16,498 nt of DNA from Actinomycetes bacterium. GTDB taxonomy: Bacteria; Actinomycetota; Acidimicrobiia; Acidimicrobiales; Palsa-688. The notes below the pieces were generated by a model that was not told where the DNA came from, did not search any database, and saw nothing but the letters and a program-made list of their open reading frames with translations. Made by a program: the position numbers and the translations under genes. The DNA lies in contig JAKARG010000016.1 in the NCBI GenBank assembly GCA_021819345.1, positions 1 to 16,498 on the forward strand. The letters run 5' to 3'. Shown here one piece after another: positions 5,879-12,830 of the stretch (the stretch's first letter is position 1; every line of letters starts with the position of its first letter).

Positions 5879-7630
5879 GTGAGCCTCGACGGGCAGGTCA
5901 CCGACGAGAACCCCCCGACAGTGACCACGACCAACCTCACGAGCGAGCCCGCTGGTGGTCGGCTGGCCAGCTCCATCGTGTGGGCCCGGTCATTCCTGGT
6001 CCCGGCCGGCCCGGGCTCGCCCGACGAGGGCGGCGACGAAGCTCCCGGCCGGGTCATCCAGGCGGTGCCGCCCGGGTCCCCCCGAGCCGCTCCGGGTAGC
6101 CGAGCCGCTCTGGCCGGCCCGGAGGCTCCGGCCGCTCCAGACGGCGGGAGCGCCCCGAGCGAGAGCGCCGGCACCTGGTTCGGGCGAAAGATCGTGGTGG
6201 CGATCGTCGCCGCCGGGGTGGTCGCCCGTTTCCTTCCCGCCGGACCCCTGTGGTTCGACGAGGCGCAGAGCGTCGGCATCGCCCGGCTCCCGGTGGACCA
6301 GATCTTCGGCGCCCTCCGGGAGGACGGCTCGCCACCGCTGTACTACCTGCTCCTGCACTTCTGGATGCTGCTCGCCGGGCGATCGGCCTTCGCGGTGAGG
6401 GCCCTGTCGGGGATCTTCAGCGTCGCCACGCTCCCGCTCTTCGCACCCCTCGCCCGCCGCCTGCTCCCCGAGCGCGCCCGCTGGCCGGCGATCCTGCTCT
6501 TCGCGAGCTCCCCCTTCGCCATCCGCTTCGCCGACGAGGGGCGGATGTACTCGCTCGTGGTGCTGATCGTCGCCCTCGGCGCTCTGGCGGTGCTGAGAGC
6601 CCTCGAGGAGCCGACCCTCTGGCGCCTCCTGCCGGTCACCCTGGCGAGCGGAGCCCTGGCCCTCACCCACTACTGGGGGTTGTTCCTGCTCGCCGCGTTC
6701 GGTGCCGGTCTCGCCTGGCGCGCCTGGAGAGGCGACCGCCCCGCCGGCCGGGTCCTCGTCGCCATGCTCGCCAGCGCGGCGCTGTTCGCCCCCTGGGCCC
6801 CGAGCCTGCTGTTCCAGATCGGCCACACCGGCACTCCCTGGCAGCACGCCGGCCCGTTCGCCTCGATCGTCGCAGTGGCCGCCTGGGCGGGCGCAATCGG
6901 GACCGGGCCGGCCCAGTTCGTCGCGGTGCCCTTCGTGGGGGTACTGCTCGGCCTGGTCGTCATCGGTGCCTGGCTGCACCTCCCTGCGCGCAAGCTCGCC
7001 TGGATCGCCCTCGGGTCGGCCGCCCTCGGGGGGATCTGCAGCTTCCTGCTGCGGGCCGCCGTCGTCCCCCGCTACACCTCGATCGGGCTGGTCCCCTACC
7101 TGCTCGCGGCCGCTGCAGGCGTCGCGTCGCTGCGCCAGCCCTGGGCGCAGCGGGTGCTCGCAGCTTCGATCGCCCTCGGGCTCGTCGCCGGCGTGCTCGA
7201 CGCCACCGCCCCGAGGACCCTGGCCGGCCAGGCGGCCACCCTGCTCGAGCGGGACGGCTCGCCGCAGGACATGGTCGTCTATTGCCCCGACCAGCTCGGG
7301 CCCGACGTCGGCCGGCTCCTGCCCGGCTGGTACATGCAGGAGATGTACCCGACCGGGGCCTTCCCCCTCCGGGTCGACTGGGTCGACTACGCCGCCCGCA
7401 ACTGGCTCTCCTCGCCGGGCATGTTCGCCCGGGCGGCGACCCGGCAGGCCGGCGACCGCCCAGTGTGGTTGCTCGAGTCGGACAACTTCACGAGCTATTT
7501 CGGGCGCTGCCAGCAGCTCGTCGGGGACCTCGGCGCACTGCGCCCCGACCGGGTGGTGCACTACCTCGGCCGGGACCCGATGAACACCACCCAGAAGGAG
7601 TACCTGATCGAGTACCTCCCACCGCCCTGA
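5879..7630 (+). CDS. Multispanning GT-C glycosyltransferase (ArnT/PMT-like, family 39 type)
   Basis: A polytopic membrane protein of up to 583 residues resembling the PMT_2/ArnT class, which transfers sugars from polyprenyl-phosphate donors outside the membrane. The first extracytoplasmic loop has the expected acidic motif, PLWFDEAQSVGIAR (Asp127-Glu128), followed by the family-typical SPPLYYLLLHFWMLLAG (151-167). A second loop has FADEGRMYSL (217-226). About ten hydrophobic segments follow, up to about residue 445, and then a soluble C-terminal domain of about 140 residues. Donor and acceptor cannot be told. The first 100 residues are Pro/Ala/Gly/Ser-rich and look disordered. No ribosome site precedes GTG 5879, so the true start may be further in, closer to the first membrane segment at residue 104. 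It lies between the transpeptidase and the ATP-grasp cassette on the same strand, which suggests an envelope role by context only. Confidence 0.82.
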   Translation: MSLDGQVTDENPPTVTTTNLTSEPAGGRLASSIVWARSFLVPAGPGSPDEGGDEAPGRVIQAVPPGSPRAAPGSRAALAGPEAPAAPDGGSAPSESAGTWFGRKIVVAIVAAGVVARFLPAGPLWFDEAQSVGIARLPVDQIFGALREDGSPPLYYLLLHFWMLLAGRSAFAVRALSGIFSVATLPLFAPLARRLLPERARWPAILLFASSPFAIRFADEGRMYSLVVLIVALGALAVLRALEEPTLWRLLPVTLASGALALTHYWGLFLLAAFGAGLAWRAWRGDRPAGRVLVAMLASAALFAPWAPSLLFQIGHTGTPWQHAGPFASIVAVAAWAGAIGTGPAQFVAVPFVGVLLGLVVIGAWLHLPARKLAWIALGSAALGGICSFLLRAAVVPRYTSIGLVPYLLAAAAGVASLRQPWAQRVLAASIALGLVAGVLDATAPRTLAGQAATLLERDGSPQDMVVYCPDQLGPDVGRLLPGWYMQEMYPTGAFPLRVDWVDYAARNWLSSPGMFARAATRQAGDRPVWLLESDNFTSYFGRCQQLVGDLGALRPDRVVHYLGRDPMNTTQKEYLIEYLPPP

Positions 7631-7708
7631 GCCAGGCGCCGCGCCGAGCTCCGCCCGGGCCGTCCCAGGAAACACCGGGTTCACGCAGCGGTGCTAGACC
7701 GGAGCCCG
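7631..7708 (+). other. Gap before the ATP-grasp cassette
   Basis: The 78 bases between the glycosyltransferase stop and the ATP-grasp start show no TANNNT promoter box and no strong hairpin. GGAG at 7701-7704 serves as a ribosome site. The cassette may therefore be co-transcribed with the upstream gene, but this is not proven by sequence. Confidence 0.35.
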
Positions 7709-9322
7709 ATGGGGGACCTGCTGAGCGACTACCAGCCGGTGTCGGCGATGGGCCGGGCGGCCTGGGACGAGATGTTCGAGACCCCGGGCCGGCCGCGCCC
7801 GGCGGCCCGAGCGCTCTACGAGGCTCTCGGCAGCCTGACCGCAGACGACTTCGAGGCCCGCCAGGCGGCACGCGACCGCAGCTTCGAGGACCGGGGCATC
7901 ACCTTCCAGCTGTCGGGGGAGGAGCGCCCCTGGCCGCTCGACCTGGTTCCCCGGATCATCGCCTTGCAGGAGTGGGAGGTCTTGGAGAAAGGCGTCGCCC
8001 AGCGGGTGCGGGCCCTCGAGGCGTTCCTCGCCGACGTGTACGGCACCGGTCACATCCTGTCGGACCGGGTGGTGCCCCGACGCCTGGTCACGACCTCGGT
8101 GCACTTCCACCGCCAGGCCTTCGGGGTCGAGCCACCGAACGGGGTCCGCATCCAGGTGGCGGGCATCGACGTCGTCCGTGACGGCAATGGGCACTTCGTG
8201 GTCCTGGAGGACAACATCCGCTGCCCCTCGGGCGTCTCCTACGTGATCGAGAACCGCCGGATGATGGCCCGGATCTTCCCGGAGCTGTTCGGCGAGCACC
8301 GGGTGCTGCCGGTGTCGACCTACCCAGCCCACCTCCTCGAGGCGCTGCGCGCCGCCGCCCCCCAGGACGTCAGCGAGCCGACGGTGGCGGTCCTCACTCC
8401 AGGGGTGCACAACTCGGCCTATTTCGAGCACTCCTTCCTCGCCCGCCAGATGGGTGTCGAGCTCGTCGAGGGCAGGGACCTCGTCTGCCGTGACGAGACG
8501 GTCTTCATGCGCACCACCGAGGGCGAGCAGCGCGTCGACGTGCTCTACCGCAGGGTCGACGACGACTTCCTCGACCCGGTGCAGTTCAGGCCCGACTCCC
8601 TCGTCGGCTGCCCGGGGCTGCTCAACGCGGCCCGCCGGGGGCGGATCACCGTCGCCAACGCCGTCGGCAACGGTGTCGCCGACGACAAGCTCGTCTACAC
8701 CTACGTCCCGGACATGGTCCGCTACTACCTGGGCGAGGAGCCGATCCTGCCCAACGTGGAGACCTACCGCCTGGAGGACCCCGACCAGCTCGCGTCGGTC
8801 CTCGGACGTCTCGACCAGCTCGTGTTGAAGCCGGTGGGCGGCAGCGGCGGACATGGGATCCTGATCGGTCACCAGGCGAGCGACGAGCAGATCGCCGCCG
8901 CCCGGTTGGCAGTCACTGCCAACCCCCGCAACTGGATCGCCCAGGAGCTGGTGGCCCTCTCCACTGCTCCGACGTCGGTCGGCGACCACCTCGAGCCCCG
9001 GCACCTGGACCTCCGCCCGTTCGCGGTCAACGACGGCACCCACATCTGGGTCGTGCCCGGAGGCCTCACCCGAGTGGCCCTGCCGTCGGGGGGCCTGGTG
9101 GTCAACTCCAGCCAGGGCGGCGGCTCCAAGGACACCTGGGTGGTCGTCGACCAAGCCGGAGACGACGGTCCCGAGCCGCCTACACCGACGGTAGCGCGAC
9201 CCCATCTCGTCGGCGGCACGCGCCAGGACCGTGGCCCCGAGCACGCCGGCGCCGACACCCAGCAGCAACAACAACAACAGCAGCAGCAGCACTGCCGAGG
9301 GGAAGGGCGGGCGGGGTGCTGA
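7709..9322 (+). CDS. Circularly permuted ATP-grasp protein with C-terminal polyglutamine tail
   Basis: A 537-residue cytoplasmic protein of the circularly permuted ATP-grasp family (formerly DUF404/DUF407, COG2308). Family hallmarks are WDEMFETPGRPRPAARALYEAL (19-40), SFEDRGITFQL (58-68), DNIRCPSGVSYVIENR (168-183), the ATP-binding strand and glycine loop LKPVGGSGGHGI (373-384), and the final SSQGGGSKDTWVV (467-479). The fold predicts an ATP-dependent carboxylate-amine ligase, with partners encoded immediately downstream. The family core ends near residue 479. A further 58 residues follow, low in complexity and Pro-rich, with ten consecutive Gln (518-527). ATG 7709 is preferred over GTG 7691 because GGAG lies four bases upstream of it. 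The TGA overlaps the next gene by seven bases. It is similar to the M. tuberculosis Rv2411c type as far as I recall. Confidence 0.92.
   Translation: MGDLLSDYQPVSAMGRAAWDEMFETPGRPRPAARALYEALGSLTADDFEARQAARDRSFEDRGITFQLSGEERPWPLDLVPRIIALQEWEVLEKGVAQRVRALEAFLADVYGTGHILSDRVVPRRLVTTSVHFHRQAFGVEPPNGVRIQVAGIDVVRDGNGHFVVLEDNIRCPSGVSYVIENRRMMARIFPELFGEHRVLPVSTYPAHLLEALRAAAPQDVSEPTVAVLTPGVHNSAYFEHSFLARQMGVELVEGRDLVCRDETVFMRTTEGEQRVDVLYRRVDDDFLDPVQFRPDSLVGCPGLLNAARRGRITVANAVGNGVADDKLVYTYVPDMVRYYLGEEPILPNVETYRLEDPDQLASVLGRLDQLVLKPVGGSGGHGILIGHQASDEQIAAARLAVTANPRNWIAQELVALSTAPTSVGDHLEPRHLDLRPFAVNDGTHIWVVPGGLTRVALPSGGLVVNSSQGGGSKDTWVVVDQAGDDGPEPPTPTVARPHLVGGTRQDRGPEHAGADTQQQQQQQQQQHCRGEGRAGC
9260..9289 (+). 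repeat. CAR trinucleotide repeat coding for ten glutamines
   Basis: Ten in-frame codons, two CAG, four CAA and four CAG, followed by CAC. The mixed CAA/CAG use shows that it is not a pure microsatellite. Expansion or contraction by whole triplets would change only the length of the glutamine tail of the ATP-grasp protein. Confidence 0.9.
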
Positions 9323-10284
9323 GCCGGATCGCCGAGAGCCTCTATTGGATCGGGCGCTACGTCGAGCGCGCCGAGGACACCGCCCGGGTCCTCGACGTCC
9401 ACGTCCACCACCTCCTCGAGGCCCCGACGGCCGACGTCTCGAGCACGTGCCGGGTCCTGCTCGACTCGATGGGGACCGACACCCCCGAGGGACCCCTCGA
9501 CGCCCGTCGGGTATCGGAGGTCCTGGCCCTGGAGGCAGCCAACCCGAGCTCGATCGTCTCCTCCCTCGCCGCCGCCCGCAACAACGCCCGGGGGGTGTCC
9601 GAGGCGATCTCCTCGGAGATGTGGGAGGCGCTCAATGCCACTTATATCGCATTGCCGTCCCAGGTGGGGATGGCTCGCCGCGGAGGGCTCTACGCCTTCT
9701 TCCGCTTCGTCAGGGAACGCTCGGCGGTCGTCGCCGGACTGACCGACCAGACGATGGGCCGGGACGACGCCTGGCGGTTCCTCGTGCTCGGGCGGAGCCT
9801 GGAGCGCACCGACATGCTCGCCCGCCTGATCGCAACCGGCCTCTCGGCGGCCGACGCCGGCGACGTCGACTGGGTCGTGCTCCTGCGTTCCTGCTCGGCC
9901 CACGAAGCCTTCCTGCGGACCTACTCGCGCGAGCCCGACCCACTGCTCGCGGCGGAGTTCCTGGTGCTCGACCGACTGTTCCCCCGCTCGGTGCTCTGCG
10001 CCCTCGGTGTCGCCGAGCAGTGCCTGGCCGAACTGGACCCCAAACCGAGCCGGTCCGGCCCCCACGACGAGGCCCGTCGGAGGCTCGGTCTCGTGCGTGC
10101 CGGCCTCGAGTTCCGCTCGATCGAGGACCTGATCGCCGACCTGCCCGAGCGCCTCCGCTCGGTGCAGGAAGGCTGCTCGACCGCCAACGCCGCCATCGCC
10201 GCGCGCTTCTTCCGCCACCCCGGGCCGATCGAGTGGATGCCGGAGGGCACCGGCCTCGCCGCAACCGTCGGGACGGCGCCGTGA
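9316..10284 (+). CDS. Alpha-E domain protein (DUF403)
   Basis: A 322-residue, largely helical protein of the alpha-E family (COG2307), named for its conserved glutamates and always found with circularly permuted ATP-grasp or transglutaminase partners. The N-terminal signature is clear: LSRIAESLYWIGRYVERAEDTAR (2-24). Further family segments are NNARGVSEAISSEMWEALN (89-107), RFLVLGRSLERTDMLARLI (154-172), and the C-terminal LEFRSIEDLIADL. No signal peptide. Its biochemical role is unknown. It is proposed in comparative-genomic work to act with the ligase and the protease. It starts at GTG 9316, seven bases inside the upstream gene, with GGGGAAGGG as ribosome site (about 9299-9308). Its TGA overlaps the next GTG by four bases, so expression of all three proteins is probably coupled. 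Confidence 0.93.
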   Translation: MLSRIAESLYWIGRYVERAEDTARVLDVHVHHLLEAPTADVSSTCRVLLDSMGTDTPEGPLDARRVSEVLALEAANPSSIVSSLAAARNNARGVSEAISSEMWEALNATYIALPSQVGMARRGGLYAFFRFVRERSAVVAGLTDQTMGRDDAWRFLVLGRSLERTDMLARLIATGLSAADAGDVDWVVLLRSCSAHEAFLRTYSREPDPLLAAEFLVLDRLFPRSVLCALGVAEQCLAELDPKPSRSGPHDEARRRLGLVRAGLEFRSIEDLIADLPERLRSVQEGCSTANAAIAARFFRHPGPIEWMPEGTGLAATVGTAP

Positions 10285-11123
10285 CCTGGCGGATCCGAGC
10301 CGAGCACCGGACCTGCTACAGCTACGTCGCGGATGTGACCAGCTCCTACAACGAGGCGCGGATCACCCCGCTCACCACCCTCGACCAACTGGTGCTCGAC
10401 GCCACCGTCGAAGTGGTCCCCCGGGCCCGGGTGTACCGGTACCTCGACTACTGGGGCTCGGTGGTGCACGCCTTCGACCTGAGCATCCCCCACCGGCAGC
10501 TGGTCGTGACCGGTCGTTCCGTGGTGGAGACCTCCGTGCCGGCAGCACCGACCCGGGCGCTCCGCTGGGACGACCTCGACGACGACCGGCTCGCCGACGA
10601 ATGGGCCGAGCTGCTCGCCGCCACCGCCGTGGTCACCCCCGATGCCCGGATCGCAGAGGTGGCCGCGCAGATCCGCGCCGACAACCCCCCTGCGCGCGCA
10701 GGGCAGGCAGCCGTCGAATGGGTGCACTCACACGTCTCCTACGTCCCGGGCACCACCGGGGTGCACACTTCGGCCGCCGAGGTGCTCTCCGGCGGGAAGG
10801 GGGTCTGCCAGGACTTCGCCCATCTCACCCTGGCGCTGGCCCGGGCCATGGGGATCCCCGGCCGCTACTGCTCGGGTTACCTCCACCCCAACCCCGACGC
10901 CGGGATCGGCCACCCGGTCGCCGGCCAGAGCCACGCCTGGGTCGAGCTCTGGTGCGGGGGATGGCAGGGCTTCGACCCGACCATCGGCTGGCCGATCGGG
11001 GAGCGCCACGTCCTGGTCGCCCGGGGTCGGGACTACCACGACGTGAGCCCGCTGAAGGGGGTCTTCCACGGAGGTCCGACCGCCTCCTTGGAGGTGGCCG
11101 TGGAGCTCACCCGCCTCGCCTGA
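10281..11123 (+). CDS. Transglutaminase-like cysteine protease/peptidase (bacterial N-terminal domain type)
   Basis: A 280-residue protein of the COG1305 transglutaminase-like family. The N-terminal beta-rich region (about 1-95; WRIRAEHRTCYSYVADVTSSYNEARITP) is the bacterial transglutaminase-like N-terminal domain. The catalytic domain has all three active-site residues: GKGVCQDFAHL (Cys176), SHAWVELW (His218) and GFDPTIGWPIG (Asp232). Bacterial members are mostly proteases or amidases, less often true crosslinking enzymes, and the substrate is unknown. There is no signal peptide, so it is likely cytoplasmic with its ATP-grasp and alpha-E partners. The GTG at 10281 overlaps the alpha-E stop (GTGA), the normal arrangement in this cassette. 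It closes the plus-strand block and converges on the PQQ-like gene 60 bases away. Confidence 0.94.
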   Translation: MTWRIRAEHRTCYSYVADVTSSYNEARITPLTTLDQLVLDATVEVVPRARVYRYLDYWGSVVHAFDLSIPHRQLVVTGRSVVETSVPAAPTRALRWDDLDDDRLADEWAELLAATAVVTPDARIAEVAAQIRADNPPARAGQAAVEWVHSHVSYVPGTTGVHTSAAEVLSGGKGVCQDFAHLTLALARAMGIPGRYCSGYLHPNPDAGIGHPVAGQSHAWVELWCGGWQGFDPTIGWPIGERHVLVARGRDYHDVSPLKGVFHGGPTASLEVAVELTRLA

Positions 11124-11183
11124 GACCACCGCCGCCCAGACCACGCTCTACCGGACAGACCACGGTGTGCCAGACCCCGAGGG
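11124..11183. other. Convergent intergenic region with short CAGACC repeats
   Basis: The 60 bases between two convergent genes carry CAGACCACG at 11137 and an array of three roughly 15-base units starting CAGACC at 11156, 11171 and 11185, the last lying within the 3' end of the PQQ-like coding region. No clear terminator stem with a T-tract is seen for either gene. Confidence 0.45.
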
Positions 11184-11199
11184 TCAGACCCCGGTGTAG
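11156..11199. repeat. Three short direct repeats (CAGACC units)
   Basis: Units CAGACCACGGTGTGC (11156-11170), CAGACCCCGAGGGT (11171-11184) and CAGACCCCGGTGTAG (11185-11199). The last two straddle the stop codon of the minus-strand beta-propeller gene. A fourth partial copy is at 11137. This may be a local duplication rather than a functional element. Confidence 0.5.
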
Positions 11200-12713
11200 G
11201 AGACCACCCGCAGACCTTCCGGCACGAAGAGGCGGGGACCCGAGACCGACAGGCCGGGGAAGGAGGTCGCCACCGGGGAGGTGCCGGCGGTGAAGACCCG
11301 CTCTCCGTCCCCGATCCGCAACCCGAGCAACTGGTCCTCCCGGGTCACGTCCCACACGACCCCTCCGGCCACCACCGGTGGCCCCGCCTGGACTCCCCTC
11401 GCTCGCCAGAGGATCCTCAGGCCGGCCCGCCTGTGGGCGCCCGGAGGCGTGACACCCACGGCGACCAGCTGGTCGAAGCAGGAGACGATCACGGTGTCGC
11501 CGACCACTGCGTCCCCGCCGAAGGCTCCGTCGCCGAGGTCGACCGAGGCCAGCTGCCCTCCGGTGCCACCCAGGCGGCCGGCACGCAACAGGTAGCCGAT
11601 CCCCTGCTTGCCGGCTTGGAACAGCAGCCCGCCCGGCAGCACCGCCGGCGACGTCGAGCCGAGGTCCTCGTCGTCTGCGGACAGGGTCTCGAAATCGCTC
11701 GGGGTGAAACGGCCGAGGAGGTCGAGGTCCGCTCCGAGGCGCAGGACGCTGTCGGAGTCGTCTACCACGCTGTAGGGCGTCCCGTTCCCGGTAGCCACGA
11801 ACAAGCTGCCCGCGGAGACCACCGGACCCGGAGGTGCCCAGATCGCGCCCTCACGCTCGGTCGCGGTGGTGAAGCTGGCCAGCGGGCCACGGCCCGACTC
11901 GGGCACCGACGCCACCCGGCCCTTGTAGTCCGAGCAGTCGCCGTAGAGGCCGCCGAAGGCGACGTAGACCCTTCCGTCGAGCAGGGCCAGGGCGGCGCGT
12001 TGCTGCTGGGCGCGCGGGTCGCTGCCGGGGACGTCGATCCCCCGGTGCCAGGCGACGGTGCCGTCGGCGATGCGGAGCGCCCAGAGGGTGTGGTGGTAGC
12101 CGCCGGACGCGCTGAAGGTGGTCACGAAGACCAGGCCGGCCGCCGGGTCGGCCACGGGAGTACCGGTGATCCCCGACGGCAGGATGTTCCCGCACGGCAG
12201 GCCGCCGGTGACCGGTGCGCCGAGCTGGCGACGCCAGAGGACCCGACCAGTGCCCGAGGCGAGGGCATAGAAGGTGTCGTCCTCGGTGGCGACGAGCACC
12301 TTCTGGCCCACCACCAGCGGCTCGGCGTAGACCGCCCCGTCGACCGCCGTGGTCCAGGAGAGCCGGAGACCCCCTCGATAGGCGGGAGCCCCGGCGGCGA
12401 GGCCGCTGCGGGTCGGACCTCCGCCGTAAGCCGGCCAGTCGAGGGCCCCGTCGGGTGCCCGATCCCCCGCCGGGGCGTTCGCCCCGCCTGCGGCCCGCCG
12501 GCCGGCGGCACGGGCCACGGGGCCGCCAGCATCGGGTCCGGGGGCTGCCGGGCTCGGTGCCGCCGTCGGGCTCGGTGCCGTCGGGCCGGGGGCTGCCGGG
12601 CCGGGGGCTGCTCGGCCTGGCGCCGCCGGGCCGAGCACAGCGGCAGCAGACCCGCCGCCGGCGGCGAGAAGACCGGAGGCCACCAGGACTAGGACGGACC
12701 GTGACGCGAGCAT
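11184..12713 (-). CDS. Secreted PQQ-like beta-propeller protein
   Basis: A 509-residue exported protein with PQQ/BamB-type repeats forming a beta-propeller. The N-terminus is a signal peptide (SRSVLVLVASGLLAAGGGSAAAV), followed by an Ala/Pro/Gly low-complexity stretch with AAPGP-like repeats (about 28-65). The propeller opens with the typical DWPAYGGGPTRSGL (92-105). Repeat strands are seen as DTFYALASGTGRVLWRRQLG (146-165), HTLWALRIADGTVAWHRG and DQLLGLRIGDGERVFTAG, and there is a conserved GITGTPVADPAAGLVFV. Known members bind PQQ in alcohol dehydrogenases or act only as scaffolds. Nothing here shows a dehydrogenase heme or a calcium site, so enzymatic activity is not claimed. The frame is open upstream to 12812, but ATG 12713 starts the signal peptide directly and has GGAGG abutting it, an unusually short spacing. 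It is divergent from the other beta-propeller gene. Confidence 0.85.
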   Translation of the reverse strand: MLASRSVLVLVASGLLAAGGGSAAAVLGPAAPGRAAPGPAAPGPTAPSPTAAPSPAAPGPDAGGPVARAAGRRAAGGANAPAGDRAPDGALDWPAYGGGPTRSGLAAGAPAYRGGLRLSWTTAVDGAVYAEPLVVGQKVLVATEDDTFYALASGTGRVLWRRQLGAPVTGGLPCGNILPSGITGTPVADPAAGLVFVTTFSASGGYHHTLWALRIADGTVAWHRGIDVPGSDPRAQQQRAALALLDGRVYVAFGGLYGDCSDYKGRVASVPESGRGPLASFTTATEREGAIWAPPGPVVSAGSLFVATGNGTPYSVVDDSDSVLRLGADLDLLGRFTPSDFETLSADDEDLGSTSPAVLPGGLLFQAGKQGIGYLLRAGRLGGTGGQLASVDLGDGAFGGDAVVGDTVIVSCFDQLVAVGVTPPGAHRRAGLRILWRARGVQAGPPVVAGGVVWDVTREDQLLGLRIGDGERVFTAGTSPVATSFPGLSVSGPRLFVPEGLRVVSYTGV

Positions 12714-12830
12714 CCTCCGACCGTACCGAGAGCACCTCGGCTCTGCCCAACGAGATCGGACGCTCGGGCGCCGTGGCTGACTTAGGGTGGCGCCGGGCAA
12801 GCGAGGTGGCATCTCGGGATCGGAGGGAAG
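12714..12830 (+). promoter_or_regulatory. Divergent promoter region between two beta-propeller genes
   Basis: 117 bases serve both genes. For the plus-strand gene, TAGGGT at 12783-12788 fits a TANNNT -10 box, giving a leader of about 35 bases, and GGAGGG at 12822-12827 is a strong ribosome site three bases before ATG 12831. No -35 consensus is visible. I could not identify a convincing promoter for the minus-strand gene. Confidence 0.4.

Noticed and set aside
5990..8181. Overlapping long frames on both strands across the glycosyltransferase gene
   Set aside because: Low-complexity, charged, membrane-free translations. The plus-strand frame from 5879 has the GT-C motifs and membrane segments.
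9260..9289. Polyglutamine tract as a sign of eukaryotic contamination or assembly error
   Set aside because: The tract is in frame, uses mixed CAA/CAG codons, and is followed by a coherent seven-base overlap with the alpha-E gene as in other bacterial cassettes.
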